A stretch of 64,000 bases of DNA from Sabethes cyaneus (Eukaryota; Arthropoda; Insecta; Diptera; Culicidae), in the NCBI RefSeq assembly GCF_943734655.1, contig NC_071354.1:48166044-48230043 (forward strand), read 5' to 3'. The stretch's first letter is position 1, and each line of letters begins with the position of its first letter. A model generated the notes under the pieces. It searched no databases, was not told the DNA's origin, and was given only the letters and a program-made list of their open reading frames with translations. Of this stretch, positions 37,795-49,329 are shown piece after piece. The translations under genes were made by a program, and so were the position numbers.

Positions 37795-38410
37795 AATACT
37801 GACCGTCCGTCAGTGCGATCGTGCGATAAATGAGCAGACGGCGAACCTAGTGTGCTATTTTATAGTCACTGGCACTGCCGCTGCTACTTGTAAGCTAGTG
37901 TAGGTGTTGGGGGAAACCAGATCAACTACTGCTGCTGCTCAAATGATTATCCGACGCTGAATGAGCAAGCATTTTCCCTGTTTACCATGGTATAACGCAA
38001 AATGGAACGTTAACCATTCAGTGTTGGTTTACGATAATTGCCATTGAAACTGCCGCCAAAATGCCATCGGGTATGCCTCGAATTGCCATTAATTGCCGCA
38101 AAAGTCCTAGGATTTGCATCGAATTGCCGGTGTTGCCGCCAAAATGCCATCGTTTTTACCTCCAATTGCTATCGGTGTTGCCGCCAAATGCCGTTGCTTT
38201 CGCCACCAATAGCCGTCGATGATAAATACTGACCGTCCGTCAGTGCGACCGTGCGATAAATGAGCAGGCGGCGAACCAAGTGTACCATTTTATAGTCACT
38301 GGCACTGCCGCTGCTACTTGTAAGCTAGTGTAGGTGGTGGAGGAAACCATATCGGCTGCTGCTGCTTAAATGATTGTCCGACACTGATTGAGCAAGCTAT
38401 CGAACAATTT
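37795..38410 (+). repeat. Direct duplication with 430-bp period
   Basis: AATACTGACCGTCCGTCAGT starts at 37795 and again at 38225. Each is followed by about 185 bp of near-identical sequence (TTTTATAGTCACTGGCACTG, GCTACTTGTAAGCTAGTGTA). Confidence 0.85.
38036..38224. repeat. Degenerate minisatellite of TTGCCGCCAAATGCC type
   Basis: Units such as GTGTTGCCGCCAAAATGCCA and CCAATTGCTATCG recur imperfectly between the two halves of the 430-bp duplication. Confidence 0.7.
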
Positions 38411-39639
38411 CGCATGTCTGCGATGGGGATTATGCAAAATGTAACGTAAAGTGCATCGTGTGGGATTCACGTTGGCCATTGCCCACTGATTCCGCTTGTC
38501 TTCGGGGTCGGTGTTGCCGTCAATAGCCGTCGATGTTGCCAATTGGATTGGAAAAGGGGTGTGGCTTACAAAGTGGTCTCAAAAGTTATCATTTGGATCC
38601 AAATCCTTTGGTGTATCTAATTGTCGTTCGTGCCTGTGAAGCTAGGCGATCACAAGGGAAATGTATGGGAAAATTCGACCTTAAAACTTTACACACATTT
38701 TCACTATTTAGCGTATAAAAAATTATTATTAATATGTTACTATAAAATTGCTGGACATTTTATCTATCCAACGACATATTAACTGTTATGTTTCGTTCAG
38801 TGGTATAGTAGCTATTAGCGTTTGAAATATTTCATTCAAACGTTACACTTCTATTTTTCGTTTTTACAAAGTGCTACCCAGTCCCAGTATAGTAAACAAA
38901 GTCGTAGTCCTACGTCAAAATTGTTTACTCAGTAGTCGTTGATTTAGACTATTTACGTGTTAGCAACAAAATCTTGATTTAAGATGCCGCTTTTTTTGGT
39001 ATGAGCTATTTTAGGGTGACCCTTAAATCAACCAAGATCCAGGAATTATCTTCAAACCAAAACAACATAGAGCGATATTCACTTCAGCAATTTTATAGCT
39101 TGAAGTATTTTGAGTAATATTGCAGAAGACAAAATCCCTCTATCTCGAACCGTTTCCATATTAGTGCGATTTTCCTGAGTCAAATTAGGATGACCCTCCT
39201 ATTTTGCGATTTTTATCCATAACTTTTTTATTTTGCATTTCTCACAAAACACTTCTTCAGATGACCTTTGAGGCTTAATAAGACGCAACTTTTGGTAAAA
39301 CTTATATTAAATTTTGTGATAAAAATAGGCCGTTTTCAAATGTTAGTATCTTAGAAAGATGCAAGCAGAATTAAAATCGGTTGATTGCGTTTGAAAGATC
39401 GTGCTTTTTTGTGCATGATATCAAAAAATTGGAGAATGGATTTTTGTCTAATTCAAATAAATCAACTTTAAATAAGTGTGGTTTTAACATATTTAAGTAT
39501 ATAAAAGTAAACGAGTTGCGCCATAACTGCGGAACGCCTTGACTGTTCTTCAGCAAACTTGGCGTACATGTTTCTTGATACAAGTGAATCAGCACAGGGG
39601 GTTGACAAAAGGGGAGTCCAAATATGTAAAAGTGGCTGT
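38411..39639. other. AT-rich non-coding stretch
   Basis: Contains GTCGTAGTCCTACGTC near 38906, a word shared with repeat B. No gene seen. Confidence 0.35.
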
Positions 39640-39715
39640 GATCATCTTGCCTTAAGGGGCGAACCAGCCACAGGCTGAAAACCTCTCAAATATAAATAAA
39701 TAATAATAATAGTAT
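39640..39715 (+). repeat. Possible retroposon 3' tail
   Basis: GGGGCGAACCAGCCACAGGC and CTGAAAACCTCTC are followed by AAATAAATAATAATAATA. A short terminal repeat after a conserved segment fits a LINE or SINE 3' end. Confidence 0.4.
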
Positions 39716-39954
39716 CTCGTATTTGGACCATTTGGAAGTTGTACAAGTAGCTGGGAGATATGATGAAGAGCGTGTGAAAAGATGGGTGGGTCACAACTAC
39801 GGGAGTAGAACAATATAAGGAAGGCTTTGTTTCTCTTTCATTATATTCGGAGAGACGTATAAGTTGCTGTAGACAAAAGGGCCGCTGACCGAAGAGAGCT
39901 AATCAAGGGGAGGGGTAGATATGTCTAAATGAGGAAAAAAGCTTTGTTTTTTGT

Positions 39955-40760
39955 ATTATGAGAATTTGCAAACTGGAACGTAGTGTTGTGAAACCCGCAT
40001 TCGTGTGGTCCAATTTTCTCTCACGATTTTCTTCTAACGAACACACATGCATGAGCATTTCTTTCGGTTTTCTTTTCTGGTATTCTCATGCACTGCAACA
40101 AGTTTTTGCCATAGTGTATTTAGTTATCACCCAGTTGGCCTCGAGGTATGATGCTGGTCTAATAAGCCAGTCGTCATATGTTCGAATCCCTACAGGGAGA
40201 GGCTGTTAGAGTCAATAGGATCGTAGCAACAATTGTCCTGCAATTGTCCTGCACTCTAACAGCTGGCTGCGAAGTCTGTCGTATGAAAAAAACAGAAGGT
40301 CAAGTTTCGATAACGGAATGTAGCACCTAGGCTTTGCTATTCAGTTATCAGCCACGGTCGTTGCTTACGCTCGTCATTGCAACCCACCAGTTGATACCTA
40401 TCATCGCTCGCAATGGCCCGCACACTTACCCGCGTGTGTAAGCGAGGGTGTAAAATGAAGAAGAAAAGAAGTAAAGTAAAATCCATATCCATACATCCTA
40501 GTGTGCTGCTCGTGCTCACGACCTATGGACAGCTCGTGAGCTTTGGATTCGCGGGCGGGATGTGTAGAAAGTTGCTATGAGGCTGTACACTCGCGAGTGT
40601 GTAGGTAGCAGAATGTATGCACACAGCTCCAGCAGTTATTTGTCGTAGGCTTGCGTCAGTGGAGTAAGCTTCGAATGCTATGCATTAAACACTCGCTCGC
40701 CTGAGATTTTCAACCTTATCGAAAACAGATGTACAAGTGGCTGAAAGACAAAAGGATGGT
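39955..40760 (+). repeat. Dispersed repeat C, copy 1
   Basis: Contains ACTGGAACGTAGTGTTGTG, a SINE, then CAGCCACGGTCGTTGCTTAC and CACTTACCCGCGTGTG. Similar text in reverse orientation is at 45030-45690. The long frames here are not conserved. Confidence 0.45.
40131..40340 (+). mobile_element. tRNA-derived SINE, copy 1
   Basis: TTGGCCTCGAGGTATGATGC supplies a box A-like sequence and ATGTTCGAATCCC at about 40178 a box B-like sequence. The body contains CTCTAACAGCTGGCTGCGAA. Copies at 43491-43664 and 44575-44785 share the same head and body. CAATTGTCCTG is locally duplicated in this copy. Confidence 0.75.
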
Positions 40761-43242
40761 GGCCTCTGATGAGTATCTTTATTGTCTGTGCTCTGTATAT
40801 CATTTTTATCAGTTTCTTAGAGTTCGTAGTTCCATCAAGCCACAATTACACATCTTCTAGTGATTAGTGATCATTTCGCATTTTGACAATTTTTGCTACC
40901 TTCCTGAGAGACGTAGTCCTACGTTAAAAGTTGAAGGTTGCAACTGAGATACTACCGCCGTATTAACGTAGGACCATGCAAATTTGGTTTTTATATAGCT
41001 TGTTTGTATTGTTTGTATGAAAACAAAAAATGTAGCAATTACAACAAGACAATTAACGCCAATGGTTAACACAGGTTTTTATTTTTTGTTTTAATCAGTT
41101 AGGTATTGTCTTTAAATGCATTCAACTTGCTTGAGTAAATTTTTAGAAAACGTAAAAACTGCTGATCTGATATCCATGAAAATCAAAAAGCAAGCCGAAC
41201 AAGTGAAAGGAATGTTATAGATATGTTTCTATCCTTTGGACAACTGAAGTTTTCCGCAGCGGCAAACGAGACCCCGTAAAGGCAACCCGCTAAAACATCA
41301 TTAGCAATCAAAACGAAACAATTGGCAGCATGTCTGGATGTCTGGATGCACCTGCCGTAATCTGTTCGTTTGTGAGCTCATGGACCGAGGGCGGCATCCA
41401 GTCAATTTGCGCCCTTTTCTGCGCGATGCACAATCCACTTCGGAAGGAGAGGCAGAAAAATGGATCAAACACAAAACGGCTTTTCGTGCGTGGGCTTGCA
41501 ATGCCGCTTTCTTCCCGGTAATTTCGGTTCCTTTTATTTTTTCGGGATGAAAGCAATCGGTTCCTGGCAAACCGCTGCCGCCGCCACCATGTTTCGGGTT
41601 TCATTTGCCCGCAGATGAAACAGGTTGCTTGCAATAAAATTGCCGGTGTGTTCTAATTTTTTTTCTGTTTCATCCTTTTGCTTTGGCAATAGAAACGCAT
41701 ATGTCAATAAATAAAAACAAAAAAAAATGCTTTAAAGATGTTGGGATTGAGGTGAAAATTAGAACCATGGGATGCAACTTTTTTATGAGTGAAAGGGCGC
41801 GGCCGTTCCGAAATTAACGAGCGGCACGCGGCTGTCCGCTTTGGGCTAGCTTTACTATGTTTTGTAAACATTTGAATTGCTCTATAAATATCCCGGTTTC
41901 TGGAATGGTTTATGAAGCTGTCAAAATTGCAGGTGAAAATTCGTAACGGGCGATCGGCTGGGTGATCTAATTAGCACTGACGATGCGGGATTCTTGCAGC
42001 TTGAGGCGAAAGCATTTCCTTGAACTGCCTACTTAGACTACGTTTTTGACAAACGCTGACGTAACGCTGTGACAATTTTAACAAAACACTACAAAGAGCT
42101 CATCCCTGTGAATTTCTGAACTTCTTTCTTCTGTATATACAATGAGAAAAAAACATATGTTCTCATTCAACAAAAACCAATAAACGCAGTGGGAGAATAC
42201 CCTGGTGTGCCAGCAGTTCCCTTTCGGTTACCCTTTCTCGGGGTAACGTTTTCCACCCATTAGCATTCTATTAAACCTTTCCGGGGGGTCGCGCAGTGGC
42301 GTTCTGGCGTGCTGCACGCCACACATATGGTGGCGGCTGTAGCACCGCACTCTCAAACCACGAACAATCAACCACATTTTGTCTAGTTTACTTTCGAAAA
42401 CGTAAGATCTAACGGTGCCTCCAGCACCGAAATACCTTTCATAACGGGAACCATTAAGGATCACAGAAGAAGAAAAAACCACATTGAATGGGTTACGATT
42501 TTAAACACAACCGAAGGGTAGCATCAAATGCAACAATGAAGCTATAACCGCTTCACGGGGAAGCGACGCGTGGCACTAATTTAGAGCAAAGCATTTTTTC
42601 TATTAATCAACTGCGGGTTCATATTTTTTTTCATTTTCTTCTCGAACAGAAACCCTTCCCAGCCGGACTCCCTTTCACTCGTTCGGTCGTAAATTGGTTC
42701 AAACCACTTCCTTCAAAAAAAAACTTGACAGCCAGCCAGGTTGTATCAAATTAAGAACTATCGAAAACCGCAGCACCACCATCCGCAAAAAGGGGTCATA
42801 ATTTGAAACTCACGATCGAGCGAGTGGAAAAAAATGTAAGCGTGTTTTTATATTTTCGAAAATGGGAACGTGATGAAGAGGTTTTTGCCTTCACTCACTG
42901 CATCTAATGGTTTGTATCCAACCGTGGAAAAAGGGTTCCTTCCTGGCTGGTTCTACTGGTTGGTTGGTCGTGTGCGGAATTGTTGATGATGAAAGGAAAC
43001 CGCACGAACTATTTTTTTGTTGTTTTTTCTATGTTATACCTTGTGTTAGTCGAAAATAATGCTGTGTGGTTCGAGTGAATTTGATCTGAATAAAAATATG
43101 ATAAAGGAAAAAAGCTCCGAAACGAGAATCTGAGTGCAATTACGCAATTCGTGATTGTGCCCCACGAAAAAATTAAAGTTAACTACGGCCGGGCGTAACG
43201 GGCGTAAAACATTTACTCGCATCGCAAATTTACTATTTTTCA
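40761..43242. other. Unique-looking non-coding stretch
   Basis: Further GACGTAGTCCTACGT and ACGTAGGACC words occur at 40911 and 40965. 41240-43100 is GC-richer with no recognisable domain in any frame. Confidence 0.35.
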
Positions 43243-43995
43243 TATTGGTAGTTGATCCAATAGTTGTGGTTGCACCTATAGTTACGCTAATATTCATTGT
43301 TAATATTTTTCGTCATCGTAGCATTTTAAATAAAACAGTTACATCATTATATAATACAAGTTCTCGGCAGTATTGATAGTTAGACTACACCATTTAAAAT
43401 TAAAACATCATTTATTAAAATACCGATTTTCTAAAATCTAACACTACTGTACTGCCGATACTCACATAACATTCCGGTTTATCTAGAAATCTTGCTTCGA
43501 GCTACGATGCTGGTCTAGCAAGCAGCGTCGTATGTTCGAATCAGTAGGATCGTTACAGTGGCCCCGTGATTTTCCTGTACTCTGACAGCCGGCTGCGCAG
43601 TCTGTCGATAAAGAAGGGTAATGTCTAATGACGGTTTAAGCCCACGGCTTTGTTTTTATATAGAAAACTCCATAGAAAATGGGACTGTTATGCGAGTGGC
43701 GGCAGTATAGGCGTAGCTGGAAGACACTCATTTCTATAGTTGCGCAACTCCGTTTTTTCATCTAGCAACCTAGCAACGTAAACGAAATAACACAATTAAA
43801 GGAACGCCAAAATCAACAAAAGGAACATTAGCGCTATCATTGATTGGTACAATCTAATTGAATCGGAAAATTAATTTTTTTTTCTTTATAAAGTTCCTCT
43901 ACAACGAATGCAATTGTCTTGCCTTGTTACAAATACCACCTGTTTGGTAAATCAATATCAACATTAATTGAAGCAATAACCTTTCATTACTTGTG
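43243..43995. mobile_element. Diverged copy of the 544-bp TIR element with a SINE inside
   Basis: It shares GGTAGTTGATCCAATAGTTG, TAGTTAGACTACACCATTTA and CAATTGTCTTGCCTTG with 49938-50481 in the same order. The right terminus is lost. The SINE 43491-43664 sits in its middle. Confidence 0.7.
43491..43664 (+). mobile_element. tRNA-derived SINE, copy 2, inserted in a TIR element
   Basis: It shares CTACGATGCTGGTCTAGCAA, GTATGTTCGAATC and CTGACAGCCGGCTGCG with the other two copies. About 40 bp after box B are missing. It interrupts the repeat 43243-43995, which is continuous in the copy at 49938-50481. Confidence 0.75.
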
Positions 43996-44321
43996 CCAAC
44001 TTCGATGTATAGGCATGCTAAAACCTAACAGAATTCACTCGAATACTAATGCCACTTGGTGAAAAACTTTGCTGAAAATAGTAATTTTCTTTATTGCTGG
44101 AATCCCGAGTTATACCGAGATAAAGTTTCACAGGCGTTGTACAAAATACAACAGCGCGAGTAACAGAGGGTTAACCAAATTTGTCACAGTTTCTCTTTAA
44201 AGTGTATTGTTTACATCCTCTGAATTTCATAGTTGCGCATTTTATTTCTGCCAAGATGGAAGCGTGTCAAATGGAGCCACGTGGAAATATGTTGTACGCT
44301 CATACGGAAAATCCGCAGCTA

Positions 44322-44455
44322 TCCTAGCTCGAATACCATAAGCCCGAATACCACATGCCCGAAGGGCACTAACCCGAATGTAACAGTAGCCCGAATGTCA
44401 CAAGCCTGAATGTAACAGTAGTCCGAATGTCACATTAACCCGAATGTAACACTAG
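44322..44455 (+). repeat. CCCGAATGTAACA minisatellite block
   Basis: About seven units of 15-20 bp (CCCGAATGTAACAGTAG, CCCGAATGTCACAAG and variants). Reverse-complement units occur at 45690-45805. Confidence 0.75.
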
Positions 44456-44459
44456 AACA

Positions 44460-45045
44460 CAGGGGGCCCCGCAGAAATCACATCTGTCAAGGGCTTTTCG
44501 TTTTCCTAGATCTAGTTGACCTCTAGTTATTTTTCACTAGCCCTCGCATCAAGTTACCTTTATAAAATAAAGCCGCCCAGTTAGCTTCGAGGTACGATGC
44601 TGGTCTAATAAGCCAGTTGTCGTATGTTCGAATCTTGGCTGGTCGGTGCTTGCTAGATAGAGTCAGTAGGATCGTTGCATTGGCCCCGTAATTTTCCTGT
44701 AGTCTAACAGCCGGCAGCGAAGTTTGTCGATAAAGAAGGATAATGTCTAAAGACGGTATAAATCCAAGGCTTTGCTTTTTTTATAAAATAACAAGCGGCG
44801 AAAGCAAGTTAGTAGCAAACGTGTGGTAGATGATTCAGGGCGAGCCGGCCGTAGGCAATGGTAAGTGTTCGCCGGTGACCCTCCGTCGGAAACGCCGGCC
44901 ACTGTGGGGGGCAGCCCACCCGCAGAAATCACATCTGCCTAGGTCTATTCATTTTCCTAGGTCTACTGACCTCTAGTTAGTTTTCCCTAGTCCTCGCATA
45001 GAATTAACTTTGGGAAAATCTAAAGCGGCGAAGTGTGTCTTGTTC
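44460..45045 (+). repeat. GC-rich segment in two copies around a SINE
   Basis: CCCGCAGAAATCACATCTG and CTAGTTGACCTCTAGTTA-type text occur at 44466-44570 and 44925-45005. The longer copy, from 44815, with CGCCGGTGACCCTCCGTCGG, also resembles 29605-29760. Confidence 0.6.
44575..44785 (+). mobile_element. tRNA-derived SINE, copy 3
   Basis: It shares GGTACGATGCTGGTCTAATA, GTATGTTCGAATC and TCTAACAGCCGGCAGCGAAG with copies 1 and 2. It separates two similar GC-rich segments (44460-44575 and 44912-45020). Confidence 0.75.
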
Positions 45046-45690
45046 TTGAGTACTCTTAGGACTCAATAAAACCAAAAGCATTGTTGCGAATCGAACGAGA
45101 AGTCAACGATGCCTACTCACACGCGAGAGAGTATAAGAAGCACAGTATTCAACGTTCACACTTACGTTTATAAAAGAAACAGCCACCGTTGGTGTGTGCA
45201 GACATTCTGCTAACCACACACTCGCGTACGCACACCCTCACATTGTCTTCCTGCGTAGCTTGTTCGCGAGACAAAAAACTCATGAGCAATCAGCTACCCG
45301 TGAAGCTAATGGAGAAATGTGATACAAATTTTGCATTACTTTTCCTTTTCTTCGTCATCTTCGCCGATTTTATTCATGAGCGGGAGTGCGAACCCTCGCG
45401 AGTAATTGGTATCAGCAGTTCGGGCTTCAACGACGAACGAGAGCGACGACCGTAGCTGTTAGCTAAACACACACTCGCAAAAACTCATTGCAGTGCATAA
45501 ATAAATAACAGCGAGGGTCCAAAAGAATGAGTACGCGTCTGTGAGGAATTTAGACCACACGAGTGTGGGCTTCGCAACACCGATCCGAAAGCAAAGGCTA
45601 GATGCTACACTCCGTTTCAAAACTTAACCTTCTGTTTTTATACAACAGACTTCGCAGCCAGCCGATTCTGCAATCTTGCGGTTACGGAGC
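45030..45690 (-). repeat. Dispersed repeat C, copy 2 (reversed)
   Basis: The reverse complement contains CAGCTACGGTCGTCGCTCTC, GAGGGTTCGCACTCCCG and AACAGAAGGTTAAGTTTTG, in the order of 39955-40760. Confidence 0.45.
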
Positions 45691-45805
45691 TCCTAATGTT
45701 ACATTCGAGCTTGTGTTACATTCAAGCTAGCGTTACATTCGGGCTTGTGTTATTCGGGCTAGTTACTTTCGGGCTAACGGTATTCGGGCTAATGTTATAG
45801 AATCG
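45690..45805 (-). repeat. Reverse-oriented CCCGAATGTAACA block
   Basis: GTTACATTCGGGCTTGTG-type units, the reverse complement of the 44322-44455 block. Further CCGAATA words occur at 46180-46215. Confidence 0.7.
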
Positions 45806-46294
45806 CGAATTACAGTCAAACTAACCGTCTTCGATGGATGCCGATGGCATCATCCTGCCTATGGCATTAACACTCGGAAATGTTTTACCCCAGCGCATTG
45901 AAAACCGGTGCTGAAAATATTACAAATTCAACGTCACCGGTATAATGCTTCCAACACTTCGTGTTTGTTTGCAAGCACAGGCACGGCGTGTATAAAGAGA
46001 CGAACTTGGTTGCGACGTTATACAGCTCGGTTCGTTGTTTGGCCCATAACTAAAGATGATCTTGGCACCAGTTCAGGAATTGAAACGAACATGTCATAGA
46101 ACCAAAGCAAAAAATATTGAGATCATTTTGACAATTTTTAATTGCGCGTAATTATACTCTAATCTATATTAAATACGCAAGGCCGAATAGATGTGAGCCC
46201 GAATAAATACGAGAAGAGCCGATGTCGAATGTGAGTAATACATTGAATCAAATACTTGCTTTTCATTTCTCATACTTCTCTTCTTTCTTTTCTA

Positions 46295-47018
46295 TTCTCT
46301 CTTCTCTCTTCTCTCTCCTCTCTTCTCTCTTCTCTCTTCTCTCTTCTCTCTTCTCTCTTCTCTCTTCTCTCTTCTCTCTTCTCTCTTCTCTCTTCTCTCT
46401 TCTCTCTTCTCTCTTCTCTCTTCTCTCTTCTCTCTTCTCTCTTCTCTCTTCTCTCTTCTCTCTTCTCTCTTCTCTCTTCTCTCTTCTCTCTTCTCTCTTC
46501 TCTCTTCTCTCTTCTCTCTTCTCTCTTCTCTCTTCTCTCTTCTCTCTTCTCTCTTCTCTCTTCTCTTTCTCTCTTTTCTTTCTCTCTTCTCTTTCTCTCT
46601 TCTCTCTTCTCATTTCTCATTTCTCACTTCTCATTTCTTACTTCTCATTTCTCACTTCTCATTTCTCACTTCTCATTTCTCACTTCTCATTTCTCACTTC
46701 TCATTTCTCACTTCTCATTTCTCACTTCTCATTTCTCACTTCTCATTTCTCACTTCTCATTTCTCACTTCTCATTTCTCACTTCTCATTTCTCACTTCTC
46801 ATTTCTCACTTCTCATTTCTCACTTCTCATTTCTCACTTCTCATTTCTTACTTCACATTTCTCACTTCTCATTTCTCACTTCTCATTTTTCACTTCTCAT
46901 TTCTCACTTCTCATTTCTCACTTCTCATTTCTCACTTCTCATTTCTCACTTCTCATTTCTCACTTCTCATTTCTCACTTCTCATTTCTCACTTCTCATTT
47001 CTCACTTCTCATCTCTCA
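46295..47018. repeat. Compound satellite: TCTCTTC 7-mer then 14-mer array
   Basis: 46295-46565 is about 39 copies of the 7-mer TCTCTTC. After a 40-bp transition, 46608-47018 is about 29 copies of the 14-mer TCATTTCTCACTTC, with few variants. Both give long open frames in several phases (about 260-274 codons) because neither unit forms a stop. No gene is inferred. Confidence 0.95.
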
Positions 47019-47154
47019 CTGCTCAGTACTGAAAACTCATTACTGATAACTCAACGCTGACAATGAATTATTGACTCTGAACTACTGAGTTCACGTCACA
47101 CTACTCTCTGCTCATTACTTACAACTCAATTTACATTTACTCATTACAAGTAAT
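47019..47154. repeat. Decayed edge of the satellite
   Basis: ACTCATTACTGATAACTCA-type text looks like diverged 14-mer units leading into repeat D. Confidence 0.5.
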
Positions 47155-47860
47155 AACTTTTTGAGTAAACTTTTTTTCGCCTTTTTGGTTTCTTAATATT
47201 AATGATAAACCAATTTCAAGTAATTTTTCTGAAGATAAGAAACTTCTAACTTTTTCCAATTTTCAGCAATAGACCTTTGTTTATAAACGACGCCTCAAAT
47301 CACATTTCTTCTTGTAACATGTTTATTTCAACAGACAGCAGAAAAATATTTTTGCTGAAGACTGTTTTGCTTTATATGCAGTAATTAATAAGATATAACT
47401 GATTTTAGGTTAAAAACCGTCTGATGAAAAATCCAAATATCTCAGCCATCTGCAAGTATCTGCAATTAGTTTGCATACCAATTTGTAAGGAATTGTTAAA
47501 GCTATCTGCCCCAAAGGTGTATTTCAGAGAATACCTGGGAATACCGTGGCTGGGAATAGTGCGGATTTTTTTTCATGCATTTTATAACTTAATCAATATG
47601 CGTCCTAGCGTCAAATAGTCTTCACAGAAAATATGTATTTCAACATACTGAATATCTTTGTAGAACATTTGAAAGCAATAAAATAATCGTGTGCAAAGTT
47701 ATTGAGTGTAATTGATTTTTAAGTGCTCTTTCATAACACATCATTATATTTCACAACCGGTAAGAGATAGATAGTTACTTTATTCAGCAAAATTGCTTAT
47801 TTTAGTATGTTCTGCAACTTTTGGACAAAAAAAAACTTTTTTTTAATAAAACAAAGGTTT
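47155..47860 (-). repeat. Dispersed repeat D, copy 2 (reversed)
   Basis: Reverse complement of about 290-1010. It includes CAGCAATAGACCTTTGTTTA and GGTTAAAAACCGTCTGATG. Together with the direct copy at 47960-48388 it makes a large inverted repeat. Confidence 0.7.
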
Positions 47861-47959
47861 CTATCACCCTAATAGGTGAATTCATGGTCACTCTTATAGT
47901 GCAGCCAGATGCGCTATATTTTACTGTTTTACTTCTCCGACGACACCACCCTGAAAAAA

Positions 47960-48388
47960 ATACGCATTTTTCATCAGACGGTTTTTAACCTAAAAACAGT
48001 TATATCTGATTAATTAATGCAGAAAAAGCAAAATAGTCTTCAGCAAAAATATTCCTCTTTTATGTACAAAATGTTGTCTAAAACATCACAATGAGCTGTC
48101 TGTTGAAATAAACATGTTACAAGAAGAAATGTGATTTGACGGGTTGTTCATAAACCAAGGTCTATTGCTGAAAATGGGTAAAAGGCAGAAATTTGATATC
48201 CTCAGAAAAAATACTTGCAATTTGTTTATCTTTAATATTTTGAAACCGAAAAGGTGAAAAAATGTTTACTCAAAAAGTTATTACTTAAATTGTTGTGTAA
48301 GTAACGCTTAAATATTGGACGACCCCTTCAAAATATGTTGAACTGCAAATATATTTGTCCCGAAATTTTAATTTCTGGCCCATAGTGC
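47960..48388 (+). repeat. Dispersed repeat D, copy 3 (direct, partial)
   Basis: Matches about 698-1173, with a 35-bp deletion just before TTGAACTGCAAATATATTTG. It ends with TTCTGGCCCATAGTGCA, as copy 1 does. Confidence 0.7.
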
Positions 48389-48479
48389 ACAGGTCGCGAG
48401 TGATGCTGATGACCCGTCTTCAAAAGCGCTACCTTGATAAAACATAAAGTGGTGAAGTCTTTTAAACTGAAGAAGCAGT

Positions 48480-49275
48480 GCTCTAACTGGAATAGTGACG
48501 GAGAGCGTCAAAGACCGTCAAAGTCATCTTCCTCGACACTGGGGTGAAGACCCTCAAAGTATACAAAAGTTTTGGTTTGATTGGTTTGATTGGAAATGCC
48601 AAGCAACGGCAAACACGATAAAAGGAGAACAAAGACCATGGAGAGTTATAAAAACTCTTCCGAGCTAAAGACATGCGCAAATTTTACGAGAAAATGAATC
48701 GAAACCAAACCGAAATCTTACAGGTGTAGGGACGAGTGTGCAAACGAGCGCCTGATGGTCGACAGGTGGAGGCAGTTTATCGATGAACACCTCAATGGCG
48801 AAATTAAAGAAGAAGGCGGAACGGAAGTTAACCAAGGAGCGCTTTGGGTAGATAATACTGTCCAAAAAGTCAAACGAGAAATCCGGAGGTCGCAGGTAAG
48901 GACCGCAGGTAAGAAGTCGTTTGTCCCATTTACAAACATGGTGATCGGTTCAAAGGTTCCAACAAGGAACTCTCCCAGATCCTGTTACTGTTGGAAAGAT
49001 TCTGATCGTGCATTTGGCGAAAATCGGCAGACTTCGGTGGGCCGGACGCGTCGTAAGGATGCCGGACGATAGTACGAGTAAAACAGTTTTCTTCAATAAC
49101 CTCACTACTGGCACTAGGAACAGGGGGTTCAACGTGTAAGATGGCTCGACCAGGTCGAATGTGATTTGTGACATTTGGGACGACTGGGACGATTGGCGAC
49201 GAGTGACCCAAGATCGAGTTGAATGTAGACGACTGCTTAAAACAGCACGAGCCTCCCTGGCTCTATGCTGCTGAT
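48480..49275 (+). pseudogene. RTE-like LINE remnant with internal deletion
   Basis: AKDMRKFYEKMNRNQTE near 48668 and DRWRQFIDEHLNGE near 48760 belong to the segment before the RT. HLAKIGRLRWAGRVVRMPDD (about 49010-49070) and TQDRVECRRLLKTARASLAL (about 49205-49265) are the C-terminus. The whole RT core is missing between about 48930 and 48985. Confidence 0.7.
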
Positions 49276-49329
49276 AACGGCGACGACGATGAAAAACTGC
49301 AGCTGATAATTCAATGGATCAAATTTTCC

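Noticed and set aside
40131..40200. tRNA gene at the SINE head
   Set aside because: Box A and box B resemble a tRNA promoter, but the cloverleaf is imperfect and the segment continues into a repeat present three times.
44322..44455. CRISPR-like regular repeats (CCCGAATGTAACA)
   Set aside because: Units are 15-20 bp with no unique spacers of constant size, and the context is eukaryotic; it is a minisatellite.
46222..47046. 274-codon and 258-codon open frames of Phe, Leu and Ser
   Set aside because: They are translations of the 7-mer and 14-mer satellite; equivalent frames open in several phases and on the other strand.
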